DNA of 64,000 nucleotides, taken from contig NZ_MDER01000051.1 of the NCBI RefSeq assembly GCF_001721045.1, positions 1 through 64,000 on the forward strand. The letters run 5' to 3'. The notes below the pieces were generated by a model. It was given only the letters and a program-made list of their open reading frames with translations. It had not been told where the DNA came from and searched no databases. Both the position numbers and the translations under genes were made by a program. This stretch comes from Paenibacillus nuruki (GTDB taxonomy: Bacteria > Bacillota > Bacilli > Paenibacillales > Paenibacillaceae). Shown one piece after another: positions 8,558-17,017 of this stretch (the first letter of the stretch is position 1; every line of letters begins with the position of its first letter).

Positions 8558-9109
8558 TTAATCTGCTACGATGGCATAGATTTTGGCATCATGAAAACGT
8601 CCTTTAACATACAAGTTTTTACGCATTAAGCCTTCATATTGCATGCCGACTTTCTCCATGACTCGTGCAGAATTAATATTATCAGGCATACAACGAGCTT
8701 CGATCCGTACCAATTTCATTTGATTCCAGCCAAAGTCGATAATTGCTTTCATCGCTTCTGAAGTATATCCACGATTCCAAAATTCTCTAGAAAGAGCGTA
8801 ACCGACTTCAGCTTTAAAATGTTTGGTATTCCAATTAATAAAGCCCATTGTACCGATCAAGCGTCCGGATTCTTTATGTTCAATCCCCCATTGAGAGACA
8901 GCGCCTTCTTCATATTTTCCAAGTAAAAAGGAAATAAACTGTTGGGTCTCTTCGATCGACTGGTGTGCATGCCATGTGACATAACGAGTCACTTCTGGAT
9001 CAGAACCATAAGCGTACATATCTTCTGCATCGTCCATCGTAATCGGACGTAAAATCATTCTTTCTGTTTCCAGTACAGGCAAATTCCCAAAAATATCTTC
9101 GATTTTCAT
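8558..9109 (-). CDS. RimJ/RimL-type GNAT N-acetyltransferase
   Basis: A protein of about 183 residues with the RimJ/RimL signature: 'LETERMILRPITMDDAEDMY' at the N-terminus, 'EVGYALSREFWNRGYTSEAM' around the cofactor site, and 'NINSARVMEKVGMQYEG' near the end. This group acetylates N-terminal amines of proteins or small molecules. I place the start at the ATG at 9109, which has AAGGAG 9 bp upstream, rather than at an upstream TTG. It is the first gene of the three-gene run. Confidence 0.87.
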   Translation of the reverse strand: MKIEDIFGNLPVLETERMILRPITMDDAEDMYAYGSDPEVTRYVTWHAHQSIEETQQFISFLLGKYEEGAVSQWGIEHKESGRLIGTMGFINWNTKHFKAEVGYALSREFWNRGYTSEAMKAIIDFGWNQMKLVRIEARCMPDNINSARVMEKVGMQYEGLMRKNLYVKGRFHDAKIYAIVAD

Positions 9110-9201
9110 ATGTATCTGCTCCTTCAAATTGGGATAGGTTATATGTATTTTACCATATATGTGAGTAAAGCGTTGCTAACAAATATGATCAATGTTCATA
9201 C

Positions 9202-9226
9202 AAAAAAACCGTCCTTAAGGACAGCT
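9202..9226 (-). terminator. Terminator after the CBS-domain gene
   Basis: CTGTCC-TTAA-GGACGG hairpin followed by TTTTTTTG on the minus strand, about 35 bp past the stop of the CBS gene. Confidence 0.75.
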
Positions 9227-9258
9227 CCAATTACTGTTATCATCATCTACATTTTCTA

Positions 9259-9765
9259 TTAACTGCGATAACCATAACGTAGATCATTGGCTGTCACAAT
9301 ACCTACCAGATGATCTTGATCGGTAACAATCACACTATCATTGCGGAAATATTCAGCACGCTGCTCTGCAAGCTGTTGTACATCAGTTACATTATGATAA
9401 ACATCAACAATAAGAGGCTTTTGTGTCATCAACTTCACAATTCGTTGCATCTGAAATCCATCCATACCTGAACGTCTATTCACACGAAAGAAAAAGCGAG
9501 CACACATCACGATACCTACTGGACGATTGTGCTTATCACAGACTACAATACTTTCAGCTTCAGGATAACTGGACATGACTTTAAGCGTTTGTTCACACGT
9601 CTGCTTGGTTGTGACTTGAGGAGCACTACGAAGAAGATCAGTAAGGGTTAACGTGTCTTCAGGTGGACGACTATCTGGAAATGAAGGTATCGCTACTGCT
9701 TGCAAAGACGTAGCTTCATTTGTTCTCGCTTGTCTCAGCAAAGGCTTCAGCATCTGACTAATCAT
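9259..9765 (-). CDS. Tandem CBS-domain protein
   Basis: A 168-residue cytoplasmic protein made almost only of a CBS pair. CBS1 is at about 40-95 ('IVVCDKHNRPVGIVM') and CBS2 at about 110-165 ('VIVTDQDHLVGIVTANDLR'). CBS pairs bind adenine nucleotides and act as regulatory modules. No catalytic domain is attached, so a partner is expected elsewhere. The first 35 residues are variable. It is a single-gene unit with its own terminator. Confidence 0.8.
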   Translation of the reverse strand: MISQMLKPLLRQARTNEATSLQAVAIPSFPDSRPPEDTLTLTDLLRSAPQVTTKQTCEQTLKVMSSYPEAESIVVCDKHNRPVGIVMCARFFFRVNRRSGMDGFQMQRIVKLMTQKPLIVDVYHNVTDVQQLAEQRAEYFRNDSVIVTDQDHLVGIVTANDLRYGYRS

Positions 9766-9876
9766 GATCGATCGCCTTCTTTCTATGATTCAGAGTATAT
9801 ATGAATCGTACTCTTTCAAGATTAAAGGCGATAACGAATCATGTGAAATACATGTAAATGCTATTTGGTAACATTA

Positions 9877-11106
9877 TTACAGATCGTTTAGCGTCCATTC
9901 ATCACGCCAAGATAATGTAATTGCACCATCTTCTGCTATTTTAATAGGTAACCAGATATAACGTGAATCTTTGAGGTCATCTTTTTTCCAGCGATCTCCC
10001 ATATAGATAAATTTACCGGGTGCTCCTTCTACCGGAATAATATGTGTGCTTTGCGAACCAAATGTAGTCTGACTATCTGGTGCAAAATTTTTCAACGGCG
10101 CCCACGGACCAAAGATATGATCAGCTACTGTATATTTAGCAACATTCGGGTCCCAGCCAGTCGCTCCAGAAGTCACCATATAGTACTTACCGTTGTGCTT
10201 GAACATCGCTGGTGCTTCACGCTGTGCTCCCGGGAATACACGCACATAATCTTCACCATAGACCGATTGATATTCCTGATCCCGTTCTGCTTTGCCTTCT
10301 TTGTGCCAACCTGTAATATCGGTATAGTCATCGTTTAGCTTGGAAATATAGATCGTTAGATTCTCTTCACTGGAATAGACCAGATAAGCGGTTCCATCAT
10401 CATCTTTGAATAAAGTCATATCTCTTGCCATCCCCGGCTGATCCGGTTGTCCATTGTACTCTGCATCTTTAGGTGCTCGATCCATACGGAATCCTTCTCC
10501 ATATACAAAAGGTCCTGTTGGTGAATCAGACAGCGCATAGCCCGCTTGAGCTTTGGCATAATTAGCAGTTGATGTCGCACTTGGCCCATCGGTGTGCATC
10601 CACATAACGTACTTGCCTGTTTTTTCATTATAAATCACTTTAGGACGTTCGATAATACGATTCGTTCCAATATCATTAAGTATATTAGCAGTATCTGTAC
10701 GTCCTGCATATAATTTAGAAATAACTGGATCATTAGTAAAATCATCTTCCGATTCAATGGCTGTTAATGCTAATCCTTTATCTTCCCAATTATAAAGGTC
10801 TTTGGAAGCATATACATGAACGCCACGTGCAGGTAAGTATCCATTGGTCTTATCTTCCCCATACCAGTAATAGGTCTCATCTTGCTGATTGTATAATATC
10901 CCGCCACCATGTGCTTGAATAGGTACACCATTCGTATCATTCCAGACCGCACCGGGTGTAAAAGATGAGGTATTCGCTACCTGGATTGCTGAAGAAGTAT
11001 CATTTGTTGTAGCTGCTGAGATCGATGCAGGCATCCATAAAGAAGTGAACAATACAGACCCACAGACAAGAGGTAGCCATTTTTTACTTGTTGACCATAG
11101 ATTCAT
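9877..11106 (-). CDS. Secreted GH43 glycosidase, exo-beta-1,3-galactanase-like (subfamily 24)
   Basis: About 409 residues. The signal peptide (about 1-30, ending SISAA) predicts export. The catalytic five-bladed propeller begins near residue 45 with the motif 'GVPIQAHGGGI' and then 'YYWYGED', the hallmark of GH43 subfamily 24 (galactan 1,3-beta-galactosidase). Downstream are 'ERPKVIYN' and 'REAPAMFKHNGKYYM', which hold the candidate acidic residues. It would trim beta-1,3-galactan backbones of arabinogalactan outside the cell. I chose the ATG at 11106 because AAAGGAGG lies 6 bp upstream; the longer frame adds 21 residues without a ribosome binding site. A cre site sits 21 bp upstream. The subfamily call is from motif recognition only. 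Confidence 0.85.
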   Translation of the reverse strand: MNLWSTSKKWLPLVCGSVLFTSLWMPASISAATTNDTSSAIQVANTSSFTPGAVWNDTNGVPIQAHGGGILYNQQDETYYWYGEDKTNGYLPARGVHVYASKDLYNWEDKGLALTAIESEDDFTNDPVISKLYAGRTDTANILNDIGTNRIIERPKVIYNEKTGKYVMWMHTDGPSATSTANYAKAQAGYALSDSPTGPFVYGEGFRMDRAPKDAEYNGQPDQPGMARDMTLFKDDDGTAYLVYSSEENLTIYISKLNDDYTDITGWHKEGKAERDQEYQSVYGEDYVRVFPGAQREAPAMFKHNGKYYMVTSGATGWDPNVAKYTVADHIFGPWAPLKNFAPDSQTTFGSQSTHIIPVEGAPGKFIYMGDRWKKDDLKDSRYIWLPIKIAEDGAITLSWRDEWTLNDL

Positions 11107-11126
11107 TACATTGCCTCCTTTTATTT

Positions 11127-11140
11127 TGTATACGCTTACA
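11127..11140 (-). promoter_or_regulatory. cre site upstream of the GH43 galactanase gene
   Basis: The minus-strand sequence TGTAAGCGTATACA fits the CcpA consensus TGWAARCGYTWNCA with one mismatch. This implies catabolite repression. Confidence 0.65.
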
Positions 11141-11249
11141 AAAACATATAAAAAATATACTCCCCTCATCAGGAAGTATATTTCTCATTGTAATAAAAAC
11201 CATTTTTTAAGTCAAATATCTAATAAAAGGAAAACGAATGACATATTGT

Positions 11250-11924
11250 TTAATTATTCGCAATCCAAGTCTCATAACGACTGTGATCATTCCACATATG
11301 TTCAAAAATAACTGACCATTTTTCCGCCAGATTAGCATCATGAATAGCGACTAACACTTCATCATTTTCTTCGCTTGATTCATCGGTATAATTAAATGAA
11401 CCGACAGTAGCAATTTGACGATCTACAATTAACATTTTCTCATGCATTTTGCCATCAAATGTATTGATCTTAATCGTTGCTCCTGCTTCTATTAATGTTT
11501 GAAGCGCTTTGATTTGTGATTTCTTTTCTACTTTAGTTTTATCTGTAAGAATATGAACTTGTACGCCACGCTTTTGCGCATATTCCAATGCTTGAACAAT
11601 CGATTCTCGTGACAGATTGTAGATAGCTATATCCAGTGTAGACTGTGCTTTATTGATTAAATTAATAATGAGCTGATCCGGCTTTTGTCCTTCTGCTGAA
11701 AAGACATAATCAATCGTTGTTCCCGGATCTGTGGGTGTACTTTGTGTAGTCGGTTCTACAGTAGGCTTGGTGGTAGATGATATATGATCTGAATTTTTTT
11801 GAAGTGGGACTGAATATACTTCAGGTGCAATCGTTTTTGAAGTGCTCGAACACGCACTCAATACCATCACTGCACTCAAAAAAGTAAAATGAAGCAAACT
11901 TATTTTATGACGTAATAAGGTCAT
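11250..11924 (-). CDS. Lipoprotein with a single phospholipase-D/HKD nuclease domain
   Basis: About 224 residues. The signal peptide ends in a lipobox with Cys25 (VLSACSS), then a Ser/Thr/Pro linker (about 26-70). One PLD-family domain follows, with HEKMLIVDRQIATVGSFNYTD as its HxK(x)4D(x)6GS motif. One HKD motif suggests a homodimer like Nuc-type endonucleases and the mitochondrial Zucchini group. It probably hydrolyses phosphodiesters, perhaps nucleic acid, at the outer membrane face. I prefer the ATG at 11924, which has GAAAGGA upstream, over the longer frame starting at 11954. It stands alone between glycosidase genes. Confidence 0.82.
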   Translation of the reverse strand: MTLLRHKISLLHFTFLSAVMVLSACSSTSKTIAPEVYSVPLQKNSDHISSTTKPTVEPTTQSTPTDPGTTIDYVFSAEGQKPDQLIINLINKAQSTLDIAIYNLSRESIVQALEYAQKRGVQVHILTDKTKVEKKSQIKALQTLIEAGATIKINTFDGKMHEKMLIVDRQIATVGSFNYTDESSEENDEVLVAIHDANLAEKWSVIFEHMWNDHSRYETWIANN

Positions 11925-12128
11925 TATGGGCAAAATCCTTTCTTTATGCATCAACTTCGATGAAAGAGATCATTCTTCTTTAATGAATACACCCTATTAT
12001 AAACCAATGCTCTTTCGAATCAAAATAACACTCTAATAAATACCTTTTATCTTCCATAGATATAAAGGACTTCCACCTCTTTGGCACGAATACTATAACC
12101 ATCATTCACGATTGGGAGATGATTATTA

Positions 12129-12965
12129 ATGATTAAAGGAATCAGTCAGGCTGGACTTGGTCACATTTCACCTGAAGAATTAGTCCGTTCTGCGGCTGCG
12201 TATGGATTTGGTGCTGTAGATATGAGTACGGATACATTAGTTGCTAAGTATGGATTAGAAGGAACTCAACAACTTTTGAAAGATCATCATGTTGTATTGG
12301 GTTCGATAGGCTTGCCGGTAGAATGGAGTCAGACCGAATCCCTTTTTCGTGAACAATTAACCCGTGTAGCTACAACAGCATATCAAGCTTCTTTACTTGG
12401 TTGTGAGAGCTGTTGTACATATATTTTACCTGCTACCGATGAATTACCTGCTGCTTATATGGCGCAGAGTATTGTGCGTTTACGTCAGATCGCTTCTATT
12501 TTGGATGCATATGGTATTCGATTGGGGTTAGAATTTGTAGGGCCACATCACTTGCGTACTGCTTGGAAATACCCATTTATTCATAGTGTAGAAGATACCT
12601 TAACAATGATTGATGCCATAAATCAGACTAATGTAGGCTTACTGGTCGATGCTTATCATTGTTATACAACAGGATTTACAGCGGATGATATTCGTCAATT
12701 ACGTGCAGATCAGATTGTCCATGTGCATATTAACGATGCCAAAGATATTCCTATGGATCAAGTGCTGGATAATGATCGCTTATATCCTGCTGAAGGGGTC
12801 ATTGATTTGCGTTCTTTTGTTCAAGCTTTGCAAGATATCGGTTATACGGGTGTGGTGGCACAAGAAATTCTCACACCAGAACCGCCTACCGATTCAATCA
12901 CGTCATTATGGGAACGTTCAGAGCGTGGATTTAATCATGTATTTCAAGCTCTTTCTACGATCTGA
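12129..12965 (+). CDS. Sugar phosphate isomerase/epimerase-like TIM barrel
   Basis: A 278-residue AP-endonuclease-2/xylose-isomerase-like barrel. Candidate metal-binding acids sit in 'LGLEFVGP' (about 137-144), 'LVDAYHCY', 'HINDAK' and near 'VAQEIL'. The family isomerises or epimerises sugars, sugar phosphates or inositols. Its position between GH43 genes suggests pentose or hexose metabolism, but the substrate cannot be named. It has GGGAGATG upstream of the ATG and is the only plus-strand gene in this stretch. Confidence 0.8.
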   Translation: MIKGISQAGLGHISPEELVRSAAAYGFGAVDMSTDTLVAKYGLEGTQQLLKDHHVVLGSIGLPVEWSQTESLFREQLTRVATTAYQASLLGCESCCTYILPATDELPAAYMAQSIVRLRQIASILDAYGIRLGLEFVGPHHLRTAWKYPFIHSVEDTLTMIDAINQTNVGLLVDAYHCYTTGFTADDIRQLRADQIVHVHINDAKDIPMDQVLDNDRLYPAEGVIDLRSFVQALQDIGYTGVVAQEILTPEPPTDSITSLWERSERGFNHVFQALSTI

Positions 12966-13017
12966 TCGTCTGTTGATTGATTCTATATATTAAGAATTTA
13001 ATAAAGATATACAAAAT

Positions 13018-13070
13018 AAGCCTCACCATCCGTCTCTTGTACTCATCAGAGATCAATGGTGGGGCTTTAC
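13018..13070. terminator. Convergent terminator hairpin
   Basis: AAGCCTCACCAT (13018-13029) pairs with ATGGTGGGGCTT (13056-13067). It separates the plus-strand isomerase gene from the minus-strand GH43 gene. The T tracts are short on both strands. Confidence 0.6.
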
Positions 13071-13105
13071 AATTGAAATGTGCTTATTTTATCTATGGCT
13101 ATCTA

Positions 13106-14905
13106 TTAATGCTGTTGTTCGATGAAAAATGTGCTGTACTCTGCATATCCTATGGTATCCTGATCATCACTTGTTAATTCAAATGGCTCTATTCTTTTTT
13201 TCAAATCCACAGCAAATATGCCTACTTTGGCACCTACCCAATGCCCGGGGTGAATAGGTTCGATATGTGGAATATCAATAAAATGGCTACCATCCAGACT
13301 ATAACTAAATTGAGATAACCCTGCATGCAAAATAGATACCGGAATCTGATCTTCTCTTGCGGTGCTTGCAGGTGCAGGATGATCGACTTGCTTGGTATCT
13401 AACCATACTGATACACGCAGATAGATAGGATTAGATATATGTGGTTGTGAAGGATTAACCTGTAGATCATGCAGATCTGTCTGCCAAATGTCTTCTTCAA
13501 TCGGATGATCAAGCGCTTGCCCCTTAGCATCTTGATCATTATAGCCTTGTGTTAACGATAAACGGTAGTGCTGATCTTTATTCTGCTCTATCGCTAAATA
13601 CGTATATGTTCGTCCAAAAACAGTGAGTCCGAATTTCTCAGTCACCGATTTGGGAGCTATCTGCAATCGGGTCGTCGCTGTAAAATGGGATGAAGGTAAC
13701 TTCTGTAACAATAATTGTGGAGCATCGTACAATACCGCCTTGTCCGATAAGCCTACTTCACGAGATACAAATGGACACGCATATAATCGTAACTCCTGAT
13801 GTTCATCATCGGTAGCATACCAGTCTGGTTGTGGATTTGCTTGCCATTGCCACTGTGATCCAAAAGTCTGAGTCGCTCCATCTAATAATTGGATCTGTTC
13901 CTCATAAAGTGAATACGGTTGCATAGATGTGATATTCGAAGCTTGATCTTCTGAAGAATGTTCGTTAGCTGGATTGTTGTTATTATGAGTCACAGGCATA
14001 CGCCATTGTGATACAGGTTCTCCTGCTGTCTGCCCTTGTTGATATTGCCCGATAATAGGCCAACCGTTATCCCATTGCATCGGTTGAAGATGAGTAATTC
14101 GTCCATATGCATATTTATCTTGAAAATGTAAAAACCACGACTCTCCTGTCGATGTCTCTACCCAACTTCCTTGATGTGGTCCATTCACTTCACTATTTCC
14201 TTGTTGCAACACAATCCGATCTTCATAGGGTCCGAAAATATGGTCAGCACGCAAAACAACTTGCCAACCATGACTGACTCCTCCCGCAGGAGCAAATAGG
14301 TAATACTTTCCTTCACGTTTGTAACACTTGGGGCCTTCCATAACAGGATGAACCGATCCACCATCATACACAATTTGTCCTTCGCCCAGAAGTTCACGAC
14401 CATCTGCACTCATACGAAACATTTGCAATTTACTTCGAATCCCTGAACGACTATGAGCAAAAGCATGCACAAGATAAGCTTGCCCATCTTCATCCCAAAA
14501 TGGACACGGATCGATCCATCCTTTGACTTTTTTCAACATATGCGGAGCAGTCCATGGGCCTGTTGGTTGTTCTGCCGAGCACATAAAGACACCTTCGTCC
14601 GGCGTACTGAAAAACACCCAAAAACGTCCATTCTGATAGCGAAGACTAGGTGCCCATACCCCTTCTCCATGTCTAGGCTGATCATAATCAGACGAACCTT
14701 CTAGAAATTCTAACTTGGGCAAAATATAATGAATCAACTTCCAATGTACAAGATCTGTAGAATGAAGTAAGGGTAATCCCGGAACATGCGCAAAACTAGA
14801 AGCCACCATGTAGAAATCATCCCCTACCGCAATAGCATCAGGATCAGAGTAATCTTCATGAATAATAGGGTTCGTATAGATTTGTGGATCAGACTGTAAT
14901 GTCAT
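13106..14905 (-). CDS. Cytoplasmic GH43 beta-xylosidase/alpha-L-arabinofuranosidase
   Basis: A 599-residue enzyme without a signal peptide, so it acts on imported oligosaccharides. The N-terminal propeller (1-about 300) shows the base 'YSDPDAI', the pKa-modulating Asp in 'GWIDPCPFWDEDG', and the acid in 'HPVMEGPKCYK'. Residues about 330-599 form the beta-sandwich C-terminal domain common in xylosidase/arabinofuranosidase members. Expected reaction: release of xylose or arabinose from short xylan or arabinoxylan oligomers. An extended, polar insert lies around residues 300-325. A near-cre site lies 81 bp upstream. Confidence 0.88.
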   Translation of the reverse strand: MTLQSDPQIYTNPIIHEDYSDPDAIAVGDDFYMVASSFAHVPGLPLLHSTDLVHWKLIHYILPKLEFLEGSSDYDQPRHGEGVWAPSLRYQNGRFWVFFSTPDEGVFMCSAEQPTGPWTAPHMLKKVKGWIDPCPFWDEDGQAYLVHAFAHSRSGIRSKLQMFRMSADGRELLGEGQIVYDGGSVHPVMEGPKCYKREGKYYLFAPAGGVSHGWQVVLRADHIFGPYEDRIVLQQGNSEVNGPHQGSWVETSTGESWFLHFQDKYAYGRITHLQPMQWDNGWPIIGQYQQGQTAGEPVSQWRMPVTHNNNNPANEHSSEDQASNITSMQPYSLYEEQIQLLDGATQTFGSQWQWQANPQPDWYATDDEHQELRLYACPFVSREVGLSDKAVLYDAPQLLLQKLPSSHFTATTRLQIAPKSVTEKFGLTVFGRTYTYLAIEQNKDQHYRLSLTQGYNDQDAKGQALDHPIEEDIWQTDLHDLQVNPSQPHISNPIYLRVSVWLDTKQVDHPAPASTAREDQIPVSILHAGLSQFSYSLDGSHFIDIPHIEPIHPGHWVGAKVGIFAVDLKKRIEPFELTSDDQDTIGYAEYSTFFIEQQH

Positions 14906-14985
14906 TGATAATATCCTCCTTCAGTCTATTATGTTAACGTGTTCATTTTCACTTCTATCATACTCTAAATGTGTATAGAAATTAA

Positions 14986-14999
14986 AGTATACGCTTACA
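14986..14999 (-). promoter_or_regulatory. cre-like site upstream of the GH43 xylosidase gene
   Basis: The minus-strand sequence TGTAAGCGTATACT matches the CcpA consensus apart from two positions. It lies about 80 bp before the start codon. Confidence 0.55.
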
Positions 15000-15133
15000 A
15001 GTTTAGTAATTTGAACTATAAATACGCTCTCAGTTCAATCATAAAAGCCCTTATAAATTAGACTACTTATTTTATTCAAATTAGTGGTACTGAAATGTAT
15101 GTAGATGGAGCAGAATCTTTGCTATCTTAATAT

Positions 15134-15172
15134 AAAAAAAGCGCCCTGCGATAAGCAGACGGCGCTTTTTTT
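15134..15172. terminator. Terminator after the cheW-like gene
   Basis: AAAAAAAGCGCC pairs with GGCGCTTTTTTT, with an inner CTGC/GCAG pair. It is a symmetric hairpin able to work on both strands. It lies 49 bp past the cheW-like stop. Confidence 0.85.
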
Positions 15173-15220
15173 ATTTACTTTTATATGCAAGACATGATGC
15201 GATATGACTCAAGCAGATGT

Positions 15221-15643
15221 TTAGACGTATGCGTTACGTGTGTACGACAACAACGATTCTACATTCACAATCGGTATAATTTTACCATTCACTTCAAATG
15301 CATTCGGCAAAATATCACGGCTATTTACTTCCGGGTTTTCTTTCAACTCTGATTCTTCTACAGTCGCTGTATTGTCTAGCTCATCCACTAGTAGAGCAAC
15401 ACGAGTACGACGAAGCAAAATCATTTTGTCTGTTTCTTTCGGTTCTTCATAAGACACAGCCAATACTTTACGCAGATTAACCAACGGGTACAATGCTCCA
15501 CGAATCGTGATCAATCCTTCATGCCAATCTTCTGAAAAGGGTAACGGTGTTCCTTTTTTAGCAGTTTGAATTTCATCAATTTCATTAAAGTTAATAGCAT
15601 AAGCTTGACCTGCTACATAAAATACAATCAATTCGATTTTCAT
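15221..15643 (-). CDS. Orphan CheW-like chemotaxis coupling protein
   Basis: About 140 residues, a complete stand-alone CheW domain. Visible elements are 'FYVAGQAYAINF' at the start, 'GLITIRGALYPLVNLRKVL' (about 50-70) and 'VNGKIIPIVNVESLL' at the end. CheW couples receptors to CheA, but no cheA or receptor gene is near. The start at 15643 has GAGGAG 8 bp upstream; the upstream 23 codons lack such support. It is divergent from the arabinan genes and shares their intergenic region with AraR-like boxes. Confidence 0.87.
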   Translation of the reverse strand: MKIELIVFYVAGQAYAINFNEIDEIQTAKKGTPLPFSEDWHEGLITIRGALYPLVNLRKVLAVSYEEPKETDKMILLRRTRVALLVDELDNTATVEESELKENPEVNSRDILPNAFEVNGKIIPIVNVESLLSYTRNAYV

Positions 15644-15741
15644 AATGATTAGCTCCTCGAACAATATAATCTGACATTTGCGTATATATCCTTTATCGAC
15701 CAAATGGCTCATATTCTTTACTACTTTCTCTATTCCTGTAC

Positions 15742-15753
15742 ATGTACGTACAT
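15742..15753. promoter_or_regulatory. AraR-like operator, distal copy
   Basis: Perfect 12-bp palindrome ATGTACGTACAT. It contains GTACGTAC, the core of the Bacillus AraR operator (half-site ATTTGTAC). A second identical copy lies 151 bp away, a spacing that would allow DNA looping. Confidence 0.6.
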
Positions 15754-15892
15754 TTCACCACAGAAAATACACATTATAGACAGGTCTATTATCTATTTTG
15801 ATCTATATTCTTGAAATATGTTTAAATAAGTGCTACTATTTAGAAAATTAGTGTATGTATCAGTTTATTATTAATGTTTATATAAACTATAA

Positions 15893-15904
15893 ATGTACGT
15901 ACAT
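15893..15904. promoter_or_regulatory. AraR-like operator, proximal copy
   Basis: The same 12-bp palindrome ATGTACGTACAT in the context AAATGTACGTACATATTT, closer to the full AraR consensus. It lies 80 bp upstream of the arabinofuranosidase start, next to a cre site. Confidence 0.65.
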
Positions 15905-15921
15905 ATTTTTTAAATCAAACT

Positions 15922-15935
15922 TGTAAGCGTTACCT
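15922..15935 (+). promoter_or_regulatory. cre site upstream of the arabinofuranosidase gene
   Basis: TGTAAGCGTTACCT fits the CcpA consensus with one mismatch at the last base. It lies 49 bp before the start codon. Confidence 0.65.
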
Positions 15936-15983
15936 GAAAATAAAGCAGGATAATGCTATACCACACTTCAAGGAGACGATATC

Positions 15984-16958
15984 ATGACCAACTTACCTGA
16001 ATTCAAAAATCCGATTGTGGAACAACGAGCTGATCCGTGGATCTACAAACATACAGATGGATACTATTATTTCACAGCTTCTGTACCTGAATATGATCGA
16101 CTAGACGTAAGACGTGCTCAGACGATCCAAGGATTAGCTGATGCTCCTGCGGTAACCGTATGGCGCAAACCAGACCACGGACCGCTTAGCAACCTGATCT
16201 GGGCTCCAGAGCTACATTACATTAATGAGAAATGGTATATCTACTTCGCTGCTGCTGATGTTCCTGAACCGGTGAATGGTACATTTAATCATCGTATGTA
16301 TGTGCTCGAGACAGATGCGTCAAATCCATTAGAAGGTCAATGGGTAGAAAAAGGACAAATCATTACAGAGTGGGAATCTTTCGCACTGGATGCCACCACT
16401 TTCCAACATAATGGCACCCTTTATTATGTATGGGCACAACGTGATTATGATATCCCGGGCAATTCCAATCTTTACATTTCAGAAATGGAAAATCCGTGGA
16501 CTCTTAAAGGTAAACAAACGATGTTGACTAAACCTGAACTGGATTGGGAAGTAATTGGTTTCCTTGTAAATGAAGGTCCAGCTGTGCTCAAACGTAATGG
16601 CAAAATCTTTATTACGTATTCTGCAAGCGCTACCGATGAGAATTATTGCATGGGATTACTGACTGCTGATGAGAATAGTGATCTGTTAGATGTGAACTCA
16701 TGGCACAAATCGCCACAACCTGTATTTACAAGTGCTGCTGAAAATGGTCAATACGGCCCCGGGCATAACAGCTTTACCCGTACTGAAGACGATCAACATG
16801 ATGTACTTGTCTATCATGGACGTAATTACACTGAAATTACAGGCGATCCATTATACGATCCTAACCGTCATACACGCGCACAAGTGATTACATGGAATGA
16901 AGATGGTACACCAAACTTTGGCAAGCCTGTGCCTGATGCAGGATTTGTTCGTTCTTAA
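15984..16958 (+). CDS. GH43 exo-alpha-1,5-L-arabinofuranosidase-like enzyme
   Basis: A 324-residue propeller enzyme without a signal peptide. The N-terminus 'QRADPWIYKHTDGYYYFTASVPEYD' holds the catalytic-base Asp and is typical of GH43 arabinofuranosidases of the subfamily-26 type. Other markers are 'WAPELHYINEKWYIYFAA', 'ALDATTFQHNGTLYYVWAQ' and 'NEGPAVLKRNGKIFITYS', which holds the acid Glu. It should release arabinose from alpha-1,5-arabino-oligosaccharides inside the cell. It is co-oriented with the MFS transporter 59 bp downstream and sits behind two AraR-like boxes and a cre site. Confidence 0.88.
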   Translation: MTNLPEFKNPIVEQRADPWIYKHTDGYYYFTASVPEYDRLDVRRAQTIQGLADAPAVTVWRKPDHGPLSNLIWAPELHYINEKWYIYFAAADVPEPVNGTFNHRMYVLETDASNPLEGQWVEKGQIITEWESFALDATTFQHNGTLYYVWAQRDYDIPGNSNLYISEMENPWTLKGKQTMLTKPELDWEVIGFLVNEGPAVLKRNGKIFITYSASATDENYCMGLLTADENSDLLDVNSWHKSPQPVFTSAAENGQYGPGHNSFTRTEDDQHDVLVYHGRNYTEITGDPLYDPNRHTRAQVITWNEDGTPNFGKPVPDAGFVRS

Positions 16959-17017
16959 ATCAAGATTTGTTTGTTCATAAATAGAGACAACGATATGGAT
17001 ACGGAGATGAGTGAATC

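Noticed and set aside
12649-12993. 114-codon frame inside the TIM-barrel gene
   Set aside because: It is an out-of-frame shadow of the isomerase-like gene.
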